From Struthidea cinerea (Eukaryota > Chordata > Aves > Passeriformes > Corcoracidae): a DNA stretch of 64,000 bases. The stretch covers positions 1 to 64,000 of the forward strand of contig VZTI01003145.1 of NCBI GenBank assembly GCA_013397865.1. Direction: 5' to 3'. This document shows positions 49,946-62,602 of the stretch, piece after piece (within the stretch, counting starts at the first letter, position 1; each line of letters opens with the position of its first letter). The notes beneath the pieces are model-generated. The model was not told the origin of the DNA. It did no database searches and saw only the letters and a list, made by a program, of their open reading frames with translations. Made by a program: the position numbers and the translations under genes.

Positions 49946-51544
49946 TGATTTCTGTAGCTCATGATAAAATTACATATCGCTTCTAAGTAGCACTTTAGGG
50001 GAAAAAACAAAAACCAAACAAATCAAACCCTCTCGTTATATTGTTCTTCAAAGCGATTATTTACTTTAAACTGTTATATTAAAAGGACTCCTTAGAAGGA
50101 TATTCATCTGCTTCTGGACACCTGGTTAACATTAAAAACAGTTTACCAGAGTTTTGTGCAGGGATACAGAGCTTACTCTGAGAATTTAATCAAATATTTT
50201 GCCAGCCTTATATGGGTAGTTCAGCTACACACACGAATGCTCCTCAGCAGGATTATGGTAGTTCTCTCTAAGAAGGTATCTAGCTTTCTTTTTTACATCA
50301 CAGGGTTTTGTAGCACTTTTTAATAATAAATATTCCTCCTCTCTGAAAGTGTTGCTTTATGCAGCTACAGCTTTCAGATCAGCATCATTTCTTGGCAGTG
50401 ATTGCTAGTGCTGTGGCTTTTTACAAAAAACAGTATCAGAGGGTTGTGTTCTGAAGCATACTTTGTAAAGTGAAAATGTATAGGCATATTCTGCACAGGC
50501 TCTTGTTTTCTAAAACTTGACATTTGTAGAGGTTATTTGAATAGTTTGAATGAGCTTACTGATCCATTCACAAGGACTTCTTGTCTCAACTAATGTGAGG
50601 GATACATTTGACAAATCTGATGGGAAATAAGTTTCAACCTAAGGAAACTAGTGGGCTTTTGTGGGGTTTTTTGGTTGGTGGTTTGTTTTTTTTTTTTCCT
50701 GTGATGAACTGAGGGACTGAGTAACATTGTTCTTGATCATTTTTTAACACCTGATAAGAAATGAAGCAGTCAAATTTTTCTTTTACTTCTTTCTGCATAA
50801 CAACATTAAAATTTTATACACAGAATTGATGCCAATTTCAGCCATAATATTCCCAAAACTGCAGCCATGGACAAAGCTGGAAATTGGTGACAGAGTATGC
50901 AGTGGCATATTTCTTTTGTGGTAGTGATCACTTGTAAAAGGAAGAATTGGGGTATATTTTGTTTGGCAGAACAAATTTGTTTTGCTTGTTTGATTGTTGG
51001 GGTTTTTTGCTTTTTTTTGCTTTTTTTTTTAATCATAAAAAACTCAGCTGCCTAACAACTTCCGAATTATTTTAATGTAGATGGTGGGAAACATCCAATT
51101 AACTGGCACATGTATTTCATGTGGTTGCTAGAGCTTCTTTTCTCCTTTCTTCCCATCACCCAGGCACACATTGCAGAATGTTTTGTATATATAACAAATA
51201 ACAATTTTCAATGAAGGATGGGGAGGAAGAGAGAGAAAGAGGAACAGCTGTTTTGTAGGCATTCTGAATGTCTTGTAAAGTTGTCTGGTTGGGATTGAAC
51301 TGTATTTTATTGCTGTGAAAACTGAAGGACACAGGGTCATAGGTGCTGAAATGAATTGCATGCAAGTGAACAGACATAGATGCATCCAACATCGTGACAC
51401 AAAGCTGACACTTTACTCTTTTTTTATAAATACCAAACAAAGTAGAGCTGATCAAGTATCACGAGTGACTCATAAAATGAAATAAGAGTATAAAGACATC
51501 TAAAAACACCTGTTCTAATTTTCTGTGATAATTTCAAACTCTAC
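49946..51544. other. Unannotated DNA, nothing recognised
   Basis: AT-rich, with T-rich simple tracts near 50660-50700 and 51000-51035. Confidence 0.4.
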
Positions 51545-51619
51545 TTGTTTTTGATTTTTTTGGGTTTGGTTTTTTTGTTTTGTTTTGGTTTTTTTGTTGT
51601 TGTTGTTGTTGTTGTTGTT
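51545..51619 (+). repeat. T/G-rich low complexity ending in (GTT)n
   Basis: Mixed T runs with G, then eight or so GTT units at about 51595-51619. The ORFs across it are compositional artefacts. Confidence 0.92.
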
Positions 51620-53259
51620 TCTATAAAGAGAATAAAACTATGCATGCTTTTAAACCATCTCCATTTAAATAAACAGATAAAATCCAGACTGCGGCTGAAT
51701 TTGGTACGGATAGCTATAATAAAAATACATACAGCCAAGGTAAGTTTTAAATAATGTGAGCTCACTGGTTTTTATTTTCATTTTCTAGTGTAGCTTGATC
51801 ATTTCACTGTGTTACTTAAACTACTCTTGCTTTCTTAAACTGGCATCATTCTCCCAAACTTGCTTGAGGCTTGGCTGTTTCTGATTAATGACTTCCTCAA
51901 ATATTCTCCATTTTTAAGAGATGCCACTAACGTTTGTTCCTTTACTTTCCAGGGAGTTGGAGGTATTTTCAGAAATTGTCTAGATAAAACCTAAATGTCA
52001 GCTTCCCCACCACAGTTAAGTACCAAGTTCAGTGGGAGTTAAGTGACTTATAGAAGACAGAAACACCTTTGGAGATAGGGGCTTAAGTGCCTTTTCCTAT
52101 CTCAAGGAAAAAAGAGACAAAGGCTTCTATTATTTGTGCTTCATAAACACATATGTACTTTCATATAGCAATTGCAAGTCTGTAGAGCCTGTCAGAATTT
52201 TGTTTGCATTTGTAGCACAAAACCCTAATACATCTCTTTCACAAATAACCATAGTCAATAAACTCCTGAATCATGTGCACTGTGCTCCAGGTGATTTCTG
52301 TTGGGATTACGTGTTCTTTGCTTGTGCTTGTGGGCGTAAATGTGGTTGGGGTTGGAAGGGATCTTTTCCCCTTCCTACCCTGCTGCGTTAGGAAGTTGTG
52401 ATAGAGCAGATCTTCAGGGGAATTGTAGGGTAACCACAGCAAGGCTTGGGTCACCAGCATGCAGCCATTTGCCTTGTTTCTTCCCCTGGCTCCTTTTGGG
52501 AGACCTTGTACTTTCTATGGCAGAAAAAGACCACAGATCCTTTATATGTAGTGAAAGCTCTTCTGGCTCTAGTCCCTTGGTTGTCACAGTTTCTTAATCC
52601 AGCAGCGCCTTGATCCCAAGAATGACGTTGAGCTTTCTCTCCTTAAAAAAAAATGCAAAGGTCTAATGTGGCAAAAGCCTGCACTATTTGTACTTAGAGG
52701 GGCCTTGCAGTTGCAGAGCAAATGGAAGAAATAGCACTTAGCATGGCTGTAGGCTGTCCTGCAGATTCCAGCAATACAGCATTTGGCTTTGACACCATTC
52801 CTCTCTAAATGGATGAAGTGACAACAAACATCTTCAAAGCAGTTTGCTTTAAGTTCACTCCTTTCTGCTGAGTTTTAGGAGAGTGCCAAGAGGGGATATA
52901 GCAATCTACCTCTTGGGATTAATATGTTATATCACATCTGTCTGCCTAATGCAGAGGAATCTCTGGTAATGTCAAGTGCCTGACACTTCAAAGGCAGCTA
53001 GAAATCACCCGCCGAGTTATTTATAGAGTCCTTCTATAGGGAAATGTCTTAATGTCTCCAGATCAGTAACTGCCTTAGATCTGAAGCAGGACAAGTAATT
53101 CTGTTTTTATTACCCATTCCAGTGCCTCATTAGTTTTTTTTTTTTTTTTTTTTTTTGCTCTGCTTGGTCACATGAAATGTGCAGGAAGGCACTACTTGCA
53201 GGTAAGTTGACTCAGTGTCAGATGTCAGTCACTGTAGAGAAAAGCGTAAGAGAAGAGAG
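51620..53259. other. Unannotated DNA with a 23-base poly(T) run
   Basis: T23 at 53134-53156. A slightly GC-richer block lies at about 52280-52600 and contains GGGGTTGGAAGGGATC, which resembles a CR1 tail motif, but too little matches to call a repeat. Confidence 0.35.
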
Positions 53260-53818
53260 ACAGACAAGCAGAGGAGACCAAAGTAGGTCCCCTACAGGGC
53301 AGGAGCAAGATGCCTCTGCCTGGCCTCAGTACAGAACACCTTGAACTTCAGTTGTGTCATTGAGACGTGCCTGGGTGCCCAGATACAACCCAAGCAATCA
53401 GAGATTTTGGCATGCTGCTTTTCCAAACAGATCCAGGTGGGAACAGAGTTGTGCGTGGCCAGGCAGGGTTAAGTGAGTTGACATATTCAAAGCTTGTAGT
53501 ACTCTGCTCCATGCTGGGGGAATGTTTTGGAAGCAGGAGGCGTTCACAGGGGCCTGGTGGGTGCTGTCTTGTCAAACTGCTTAGGAGAACAGGGAGAATA
53601 TGTACAGATCACAAAGGAAAAAAGACAAAAATAGGTCTTTTGACTACGGAATGGTCTATGCAACACCAGGTATGCTGGTGTAAGATGGGACTCACTTTTA
53701 CTCAGTAGAGGGAGGAGACTTTGCTCAGGAACTAGTGGGTGTCATTGGTACAGCTTTAAACTAGATGTGAGGAAGGAGCAGGACAATACCAGGTTTGTCC
53801 TTGGCAAGCTGTACGATG
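53260..53818 (+). mobile_element. CR1 LINE copy, upstream fragment
   Basis: Sense CR1 sequence from the region before and at the start of ORF2. Recognisable stretches are CCAAACAGATCCAGG, TTGACTACGGAATGGTCT, GGAGGAGACTTTGCTCAGG and GGTACAGCTTTAAACTAGAT, in CR1 order. The left boundary is approximate. The LTR at 53819 interrupts it, and CR1 resumes at 54855 with GGCAAGGGTTAGAGGGACAG. No intact frame. Confidence 0.65.
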
Positions 53819-54854
53819 TGTCTTGGTTTAAGACAATTTATGGGGCAGACACTCCAGTGTGAGTTACCTCCCCTCTTAGCTTTAACCACTACCCTTAAAC
53901 AATAAGGAGAGATGGACATGAGAAGATATAAGTAAAAAAAAAAGTTTACTAGAAAAAAAAACAAACCAGCAACCACAAAAATAACAGCAATAACCACTAG
54001 ACGCAAAGGTGCTGAATCCTGTGAACTCCCCAGGAACCAAGAAAACAAAAAAGTGGAGAAGCCCCTCCCCCCTAAGACGGTGTCTTCCATAGATGACCAT
54101 GTGGTCCTAGGGACAAAGGCAAGATGGTGGATAAGCCCCCTTCTCCTGATGTGTGGAGAAAGAAAACAAAGAGCAAAAAATCCCCAACACAGCGATAGAA
54201 CCTCCGTGATTACAAAAAGCTCCCTCTTCCCCCAAAAAACAACCAACAGGGAACAAGGACAAAACAAAAACAAACCTGGAGTCCAAAAACAGTCAAATGC
54301 CCCTCAAGCCATTTACTTCACACCACCCAACAGGGTTTGTCCTGACAGTGGCAGCTCTGTCAACAATGGCAGCTGGAACTCGGGAACTGGGGCAGCGGTG
54401 AACCTGCGGTGTCAATTTCTCTGCGTCTTTTCCATCTGGCTGGACCCAGTTGGTGTCGGCACTGCTGTTCCGAGTCATTGATGCATTGCGGGAAGGGAAG
54501 AAGCGGCCCTGCTGGGCACTGAAAACAGCAGCCACTGACCCCACAGGTCTGGTGGTGGCAGCTGCCACTGCAGAGAGGTATTTGTGAAATTTGCCCTGAA
54601 GCAGTTTAGGACTGCAAAGTGCAGTTTTTTGGAGACCTAATCCAGGCAAGGAGCTTGGAGAGAAACAAAAGAAGGCCTTTGTCTTGCGATGCCGAAGCTT
54701 CCTGATGAGAACGAATCTTTTAAAAGGACCCGGCTCTCCCCGCCTCCATGATTCCCTTTCTGGCCCCCAGGTCCGAAAGGGACAGTAGCAGTCTTGGGCA
54801 TATGATGTAGCACAGATACAGAATACAACACTTTTTTTTGAGTTACCCAGAACA
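53819..54854. mobile_element. LTR-type insertion inside the CR1 copy
   Basis: A 1.04-kb block begins TGTCTTGGTTTAAG and ends GTTACCCAGAACA. The ends form an imperfect inverted repeat (TGTCTTGGT against ACCCAGAACA). A/C-rich internal sequence at about 53930-54060 (GTTTACTAGAAAAAAAAACA) is typical of a passerine LTR type. CR1 sequence lies on both sides in the same orientation, so this is a later insertion. No target duplication is readable. The transcription direction cannot be decided, and the 170- and 211-codon minus-strand ORFs inside are not retroviral genes. Confidence 0.65.
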
Positions 54855-55731
54855 GAAAGGCAAGGGTTAGAGGGACAGGGTGCTAATGAGTGTTCTCTTC
54901 TGCTGACTCTGAAATGTTCTGGCCACACTGGATCGCACTTGCAGTCCTATGGAGACGAGCCAGGGAGACTCCTGAGGTAATAAATGCCAGCAGGGAAACA
55001 CCAGAGAATTATTTCAAAGGAATGAAGGGGTGTTCCTTTAGGAAGGTGCCATAGCTGACAACCCAGCTGAGGTGCTGTTACACCAATGCACACAGCACGG
55101 GCAACAAACAGGAAGAGCTGAAAGGCACAGTGCTGATGGGAAGCTGTGACCACGCTGCCTCACTGAAACCTGGTGGGATGAATCCCGTGGCTGGAGCGTG
55201 GCTATCAATGGCTACAGGCTGTTCAGAAGAGACAGGGGAGGAAGGAGAGGCAGAGGACTTGCCCTCTACTTCAAGAGGGCACCAGGATTGAGTGTGATGA
55301 GTTGTCTCTGAAGAGCAGGTCGAAAGCCTGTGGTAAGAATTGCAGACCCTGGCAACACAGGGAACCTTGTGGTCAGTGTCTACCACAGGCCCCTGACCAA
55401 GGGGAACATTTGACCAAGCCCTCTTGCTCCAGCCACAGGAAGTATTGTGATTGCAGACTTTTGTCCTGCTGGGAGACTTCAACTACCCTGACATGTGCTG
55501 GAAGTAGCACAGAGAGCTGTAGGCAATCCAGGAGACTCTTGGAATGCATGCAGGATAGCTTCTTGAGCCAGGTAATAGACAGACCTACCAGAGGGGAGGA
55601 GATCCTGGGTCTGCTTGTCACCAGTGCAAGTGAGCTAATCAGGGACACAAGGATTGGAGACAGCCTGGGCTGCAGTGATCAGGCATGGGTGGTGTCGGCA
55701 GTCCTGAGGGATATGGGTCAGGTGAGGTCTA
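54855..55731 (+). mobile_element. CR1 LINE copy, ORF2 endonuclease region
   Basis: Translated pieces give the CR1 APE-type endonuclease in order: ETWWDES near 55163-55186 (with the catalytic Glu), AINGYRLFRRD near 55206-55235, LVVSVYHRP near 55368-55394, and GDFNYPDMCW near 55472-55501. Then come SRRLLECMQDSFLSQVIDRP near 55530-55590 and LGCSDQAWV near 55665-55691. The catalytic SDH motif reads SDQ here, so the active-site His is lost. Frameshifts and stops divide the frame. It is interrupted after 55731 by the insertion below. Confidence 0.9.
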
Positions 55732-56126
55732 TGTTGGAGTGCACTGGGTGGTGGTGGCAGAGAGATGGGCCCTGAGGATCAGAGAGAGGGCCTCTGTCCT
55801 GGGCCCGGAGGTGACCCTGGGAGTGCATCCAGGCCACCGGGGACGGACTGAGAGAGGATTGTGTGTTTATGGACAGACTGGGCCTATGAGAAGTGTTCAT
55901 TGTAGTTTGTGGCCTTATAGGGGATTGTTTGCCTATTACCATACTAAGTAAAATCTGTGCAATACCCCAGGTGATTGGGGGACACTGTGCTGAACAACTT
56001 TCCTGTTTATATGATGTTATATCCTGTTGGGTGCTGGTATTTAGGGAATTCTGACTGCGCAATAAACGGCTTTGCCTTTCTCCATCTGATGAGCGAGGTC
56101 CTTGCCCATGCATCATTACTGCAAAA
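55732..56126 (+). mobile_element. 395-bp insertion in CR1 with 5-bp target duplication, probable solo LTR
   Basis: GTCTA occurs at 55727-55731 and again at 56127-56131. Removing 55732-56131 restores CR1 reading GTGAGGTCT-AAAGTTAGGCCC in frame (VRS then KVRPLNF). The insert begins TGTTGGAGTGCACTGGG and has AATAAACGGC near 56062, a poly(A) signal near its right end, as in an LTR. It ends CTGCAAAA rather than the usual CA, so decay or imprecise ends must be assumed. It is on the + strand by the AATAAA. Confidence 0.75.
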
Positions 56127-56500
56127 GTCTAAAGTTAGGCCCCTGAACTTTAAGAATGCGAGTTCCAGGTCTACGGGGAGATAGTCAGTGGGATCCCCTG
56201 GGGGACTGCCCTCGTGGACAAGGGAGTGGAACAGAGCTGGCAGATCTCTAAGGAAGTCTTCCATGGAGTGCAAGAGCTAGCAATTCCCAGAAGCGAGAAA
56301 TTGGTCAAGGAATATGAGACATTGGCATGGCTGAGTAGGGACAGGCTGGTCAAACTGAAGGGAAAGAAGAAAATGAATGGAGAGTTGAAGCTTGCACAGG
56401 CGACCTAGGAAGAGTATGGAGGCGAAGTACAGTTGTGTAGGAAGGGGGTGAGGAAGGCCAAGGCAAAGTAGGAACTGAACCTGGCAAGAGACACCCCATT
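56127..56500 (+). mobile_element. CR1 LINE copy, fragment after the endonuclease
   Basis: CR1 ORF2 continues with GTTAGGCCCCTGAAC, TGGAACAGAGCTGGCAG, CAAGAGCTAGCAATTCCCAG, GGCTGGTCAAACTGAAGGG and GGAACTGAACCTGGCAAGAG. It stops at about 56500, before the reverse transcriptase, so the copy lacks its 3' end. The two 5 bp at the start are shared with the target duplication. Confidence 0.85.
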
Positions 56501-57562
56501 AAGGCCAGGCCAGAGGTGTCATTTCCAGCACTGGGTTCTCTGCTTAATTGCACAGTTTGCTGTGGATTTCAGATGAGGCAACAGGCAAGCAAGGTGGGAG
56601 TCTGGTTAGTTTGAGACTAAGCCCCATGTCAATTACCAAACTAACATAACAGGGCAAAAGCACTAAAAAAAGCTGTGCTTTTGCAAAAAAAAAATTAAAA
56701 ACTTTTGCAAAACCTAAAACTGTGGTTGAATTTTCCACATAGTGCCTTGTGTTTCCCTCTCACAGGGATGCAGCACAGTCTCTGTGCAGCTGTGAAAAGT
56801 CTCTACTTTGGAGCAGTGCCAGTCCTGCTGCAGCACAGTTTTGGGGAATTAAAATCCATGTGCATCCCGCTATCCAGATGTCCTTTTGCTTTACTTACAC
56901 TGAAAATGTAGGACGTGCAATAAAAGTTTATCTCTCTGCTGATGAAGATTTAGCACAATATCAACATTTATTCTAGCAATTGAGTGCTCGGCAGGCATTT
57001 TAAATTATCTTTGCAAAAAGAAGTTGATGCTGAGATTGCCATGCCTGGAAAAACTGAGGATAATTCTGGATTTGTGTTTGTACCAATTCAAAATGATATT
57101 CTACCAGTTATGCAGTGTAGTGCAGTTGTATTTTCTTTGAGGGTCTGCACATATCCATGTTATTGCTACAGATCTCGCTTCTCATTTTCTTCTGGACTAG
57201 CACCAGAAGCTGGTACTGTGGTAGTAGTAGAGATATCTCCTGTAAGCAGAATACCTTGTGCTGCATGCTTTTTTTTAACTGAATCATGCTACTTTCGCAG
57301 TCTACAATTTGCCCTTAGTCTAAAGGTTATTTATCATCTACCTTCGACCCTTTTTTTAATCTTGATTTTTTTGTCCAAGAAAAGACCAACTTAATGATTT
57401 TTTTCTCTTCTATGCATGGATATAATTTTATATATATGTGTGTATATATATATGTTTTAATTTTTTTTTTCCTAACGGAAAGACAACTTTTTATTTTGTT
57501 TAAATAGTTCCCTAAAATTGCACTTTCAAATACTAATTTTTTTAATCAGGTTTAGCTAATGC
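56501..57562. other. Unannotated DNA after the CR1 fragment
   Basis: A strong acceptor lies at about 56766 (TGTGTTTCCCTCTCACAG). A frame at 56984-57241 opens toward a gtaagc donor (motifs EVDAEIAMPGKTEDNSGF and LAPEAGTVVVVEISP), but its acceptor is poor. TA/TG simple repeats lie at 57430-57454. No firm feature. Confidence 0.3.
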
Positions 57563-57584
57563 AAAAAAAAAAAAAAAAAAAAAA
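57563..57584 (+). repeat. 22-base poly(A) run
   Basis: Uninterrupted A run with no retroposed sequence recognised upstream. Confidence 0.95.
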
Positions 57585-60500
57585 TTGTGTATTGGACAAG
57601 ACACAATTAATTACAACTTAGGCAAATATAGAACAAAACCAGAGTCTTCCCACCAAGGAACTCACAACTTGGTGCTTGGACTGTAGTTCATGTGAAGGAG
57701 AAGCAGCTTTGCTTCTCTTATTTGTAGGCCAGTGCATAGTAAAATTCAAACAGAATCTCTCTCTGTGAGAGGTGAGGAATACTGAACCTTTATTTTAGTA
57801 TTTAGGTGTCATGGATTACATTGTCTTCTTTAAGGAGAAAGGCTTGTAAGCTTTATTCTCGTCTTTGTCTGCTGAGCTTGTAGCTTTCAGGTCTCAATTA
57901 CTTCCTATTCTGTAAGCTTACATCACTGATGCCATTCATTAATTTGTCTTTCAATGAATTTATCTGCCCTGTTGTCTCATCTCAGGCCTTGTACCATATT
58001 TTATGGCTGAGATGAAAGCATCAGATTGGCTTGAAGATAACCCTTATTTTAGGAGTGTCATCATTAATCCATTTTTCCTTTTTAGCTTTGTTTGCCTAAA
58101 ACCTGCAATTAGACATCCTTCCTAGGGAAAAGAAGTATTTATTTTTAAAAAGAGTGCTCCAAGATTAAATTTATCTTCTTGTGATCCACTTTGTCACTTT
58201 GAAATAAATTTCTTGGGCTTCACCAATACAGATTTTTCCCAAAGAATTAGTTGCTGTCATCTTTGTCTTCTTGGAAAGAGCCTGGGTTTCCAGTTTGGTG
58301 GTGCACTGATGACTGATTGAGCAGTGGTGTTGTGCAGGATCTTACAGACCATCATTTCTGGCAGACTGGGGCACTACTGTCTTGCCATACTAAATTGTGG
58401 GTTACCTTCAGTTAGTGCATTGAATTGGGAAAAGAATGGTTGAAACCCACTTCCCTTGGAGAAAATCTCTAAGGCCTGTTCAGGTGCATCAAAATACAAT
58501 TAGATAAATTAATATTTCTATACACTGGAAACTCTTCATTCAAGCTAAACAGTAGTGTTGCATTTTAACCCTGTTTAATGCCTTAGCCATCTGTGGTTAA
58601 TTCATAAGTAGTTCATTGAGGCAGAGGTTGTATGCTGAGATGGCTAGTCAAAACACTGACACTTCTAAAGACACCTTTCAAGTGAAAATGTGGGTGTTTC
58701 TCTTGTCTTATGAGACTGTTGCCTCCTTTTTTAGACTAAAAATCTCACTTCAGATGAAGGACAAAGATATGTTTTGGTTAAATCACTGTAATACTACTGA
58801 AAAAAAAAAAAAATTACTCACTTTAGGGTGATCCTGAATACATAGATACAAATAAGGCAGGCCTAAGCAACAATTCAAATGCCAGCATGTTTTTTTGTGC
58901 TGGACAAAGCAAGAGCATATGTAGTTGCTTATAGTGGTGGTACACTGCAATGGGTTAGTTATGAGACTTTTGTAAAGGAAGTACTAACGTTCATGTTTTC
59001 CTGAACCAGAGTCAACAAAGATGTAAACATTAGTGTCTATGCACGGCTATGTTACAAAATATGCTGATTTTCCCTGTCTGATCTGCCTCCTGCTGAGTTA
59101 AAGAGGCAGCTTTAAGGTCAGCATACAAAAATCCTCATGCATGATGCATTTATGTAATGTCTTTATTGCTAAAATCTACCTACATTTCTTAATTCTTCTG
59201 GCTGGCAGAAAGCATCCTGAATAAAATTCTTCTCTCCTTGTGTCTAATAGAAACAAATTCTGAGGTTCTCTAGTTTAACAACTGTGCAACCTCTTGCATC
59301 AAGATTAAACACTTTGTTTTGTCCCCAGGCAGTTGTGTATTTATTACTCTTGAGGCAGTGGTATTTGAAATAAATAGAATTGAAAGATCCTGAGAAATGG
59401 TTTCTGAAACACATATATTGAGTTATTCTCTCCTATGTGAGCAGAAAATGCTTCTGATGCTTCTCCCTGCACCCTTGCAAAGGAATATAGCTGATTTAAA
59501 AATATCACATGATGGGGTGGTGAAAAGGTGAGCATTTTTATGCTCAGTCACTGAGGCTTTTTGCTGCTTATTGTCCTGAAAATAATTAAGTTATCGTTAT
59601 GAAATGTATTCCTATTCACTAAAGATAATGTAGGTAAGGGCATAATAAAGGATGAAAAAAAAGATAAAAGGAAAAAGTCTTTCCTTTTCTGCCTCAAAAG
59701 GTACAATATGAAAACAAAAAAAATAATCCATGGCTTGGAAATAGTCTTAAAAATTTCTCAAGATTCAGATATATATTTTGGGCTGGTGACAGGGCTTATC
59801 TCTTCTCCCTGATCAAAATAATAAATGCTCACCAAGAGAAAAAGTTCTTTTATGTTATAAGGAAAACAATTTCCATGTAGCTTTTGTGTGTGTGTACGCA
59901 TATTCATAAAATATGGATTAGCAGCTCTAGGTATTCAGCTAAGTAAATATTCATAAAATAAAGGTGAAATTGATATGCATTTCCCAATAGAGAGCAATAA
60001 GCATATTTTGATTTCTTAGTAAAAAAATCAAACTAAGGGGAGAGAAAGCCCTTTCTTTTGCCTGGACATGTTTTATTCTTCATTCTCATTGTGTTGATCC
60101 TGCTGGCAAAGATTTCCTGACATTTTGAATATACAGTACTGTTACTATTGGTACATGTAGAAGAATCAGGTGTATTGCTTAAAACACAAAATAAAAAGAC
60201 ATTTTGGATTTTTTTTTTTTCTTTGATTCTTGCTTTTGTCTTTGGGGTACATTAAAGTTGCACACTTAAGTTCTCTTTTCTACATATGAGAGATAAATAT
60301 GGCTTTTTTACTAAAATCTTACATTCTCAGAAGTGTAGGTTCTGGACCCTTGTTAGCAATGTGTTCTAATAACGATTTGAAGACTCAATAAATAGGATAT
60401 GTGCTGCAGTCATGAACTGTATGCTTATAGGCATGCCTTACAGGCATTTCTTTGCAGTACACATGATCATTTAGAGTAATAGAAAGGAATTGTTTTTGAA

Positions 60501-62348
60501 TAAACTGAAAATTAAGTGGATGTTCTAAAGCGCTACCTGAGAGCACTATCAAGAACAGCACTATTTAAAGCAGCCTGTTGAATCATGGAAAAATTACATG
60601 TTGGTATGCAAACAGGCAAAATTTTAATAAAAATCAAATCCTCAAAGTAAAACAGAATGCAAATAGGTGTTTTGCTATCGGTTTTATTTAATGTCTAAAG
60701 AGTTAGCTTAGGCTTCTGTTTTTCAGAAACAAAATGTTTAAAACCCAAACTTGAAGAATATGTGTTTCTAGAATTAATATTTGATATAAATATGGTGTGG
60801 AATGTGTCTTGTTCTTTACCTGAATTTCTGTTGATATTGATTCTTTGTTTCAGTTGGGCCTATTTGTTAAAACTGTTTCATCCCCTTCTTCTGTTTTACC
60901 CCTTTGCTTGGGTCAGTTGGGTCAGTTCTCTTCCCATGACAGGGAGATGGGCTTATCTGTGTGTGTACGGAGCAGACAGCTCATGTCCTCATCCCTATCT
61001 GCTGTTGTGGTGTTTTGTTCTTTGAACACAAACAGTACTTTCCAACAGCAGCCATCTTTTGGACAGTCAGGAAATACGAGGTCTTTGTTCTACTCATTTT
61101 ATGGACTTTGCTGATTTATCAGTGCATGGGCTATGTGTGTTCAGTAGTGTAATTTCAGCATGCTCATTGCCAATAAGGAAAATAAAAACAAAACCGTCTT
61201 TGGCAACTGGCATGGAGCTGGAATGAGCCAGTAAATAAATGTTATGTATTTAAAAGAGAGGGTTTTTTTTTATTTTAGAGCTGTTAGGGGAAAGATGACT
61301 ATTGTCATATAGATTGAAATTTTTTTTCTAAATTACGCCATCATCTGCATGCCACTGATCATTTCCACACGCTGAATAAATTAGAACCATCATAAATGAT
61401 GGCAGCAATCTCCACTAACAGAGCTTGTTGATACCTTCTTGTTGAAGTCTATTATTTAAAATAATTCCTTTGGCTTTGTCAATGTTTACACAGGCCAGCA
61501 TCTTTAATGTTGATTTAAGGTTATCTCTATGTTCCATAACTAGAATACAGAACATTTTTATTGATTTCTTAGCCACACTCTTCTACTTTACTATCCATAA
61601 ATGAATTTTGATTCATAAAAGAAAAACCCTGGGAGTCAAATGTCAGCTATTATCCAATATATTGCTCTGTGCTGCAAGTAAAATAGTCTGCATCTCATCT
61701 TGAAAATATAATGTATATAAGTCTTCTCTGAAAGAATTTCAATAAAATATTGATGTAAGCACTTTTTTTAATTTTGTTTGATAAGGTATTTTGAAGATCT
61801 GGACAACAGCAAAAAAACAAAGCCTGGAGTCATCCCATTTCATGTTCTGTATTTATTTGAGCTTTTCCACAAAAAGTGGATGTTTTATTTGTGTTAAAGA
61901 AAACAGTCTGTGGTATTGTCTTGAGTGATCTGTCTTAGCAGATTTTGTGCTGGGAGTTATGATCAAGCCAAGCAAAGCCTAATAACAAACAAAACAAGTA
62001 CTGTACACACTCCTCTGGATATCACATTTGTTACTTTTATTATATTCAGGTGCCCTGCTTTCAAAGAATGCGTTTCTACACAATGCTTTTATTTTTTTCC
62101 TCCTAAGTGTATGGCTTAGTAGTATGTGTTATTAGAATGTTTTGTTTTGTTTAAAGACAAGTTTGTAATTCATGAACAATCTAACCTGATTTTCTCTTCA
62201 TAGTTCACAGCCTGAAAACAGACAAAGAAAGGCAGCTCATAATAAGAAGGCTGATGCCATCTTAAAATTTTGGACACCATAGGAGCTAGAAAAATGTCAC
62301 CTTCTAGGGACTTACACACTTGCAAAAAGATGCATTGGAATTGATGTG

Positions 62349-62350
<2 letters not shown>
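57585..62350. other. Unannotated AT-rich DNA, nothing recognised
   Basis: No exon candidate with both splice sites, no repeat family and no RNA gene. The overlapping ORFs at 60762-61152 are short frames without splice support. Confidence 0.4.

Positions 62351-62391
<41 letters not shown>
62351..62391. repeat. 41-base uninterrupted poly(T) run
   Basis: Pure T from 62351 to 62391. On the minus strand this is a poly(A) following a sequence that ends ATTCTGAGTA. The lack of interruptions suggests a young or unstable tract. Confidence 0.97.
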
Positions 62392-62394
<3 letters not shown>

Positions 62395-62602
62395 CAGAAT
62401 AAAAATAATTGCAATCCCAGGGCACACAGGATTCTGCGGGGACAGGTCATGATGATGCCAGGTAGTATAGCTGTCCGTTCTTATTAAAAATAGTATCTGC
62501 TCATTTAATCGCTCTTGGTGGCATACCAGGTGCTGGCTGACAGGAGAGAGGGTCAAAGAGAGATGTTTACCCTTCAGTGACAATAACAGAGTCAGTAACA
62601 GA

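Noticed and set aside
53761..54928. Minus-strand ORFs of 170 and 211 codons
   Set aside because: They lie in the antisense of an LTR-type insertion with A/C-rich composition, with no start, splice or domain evidence.
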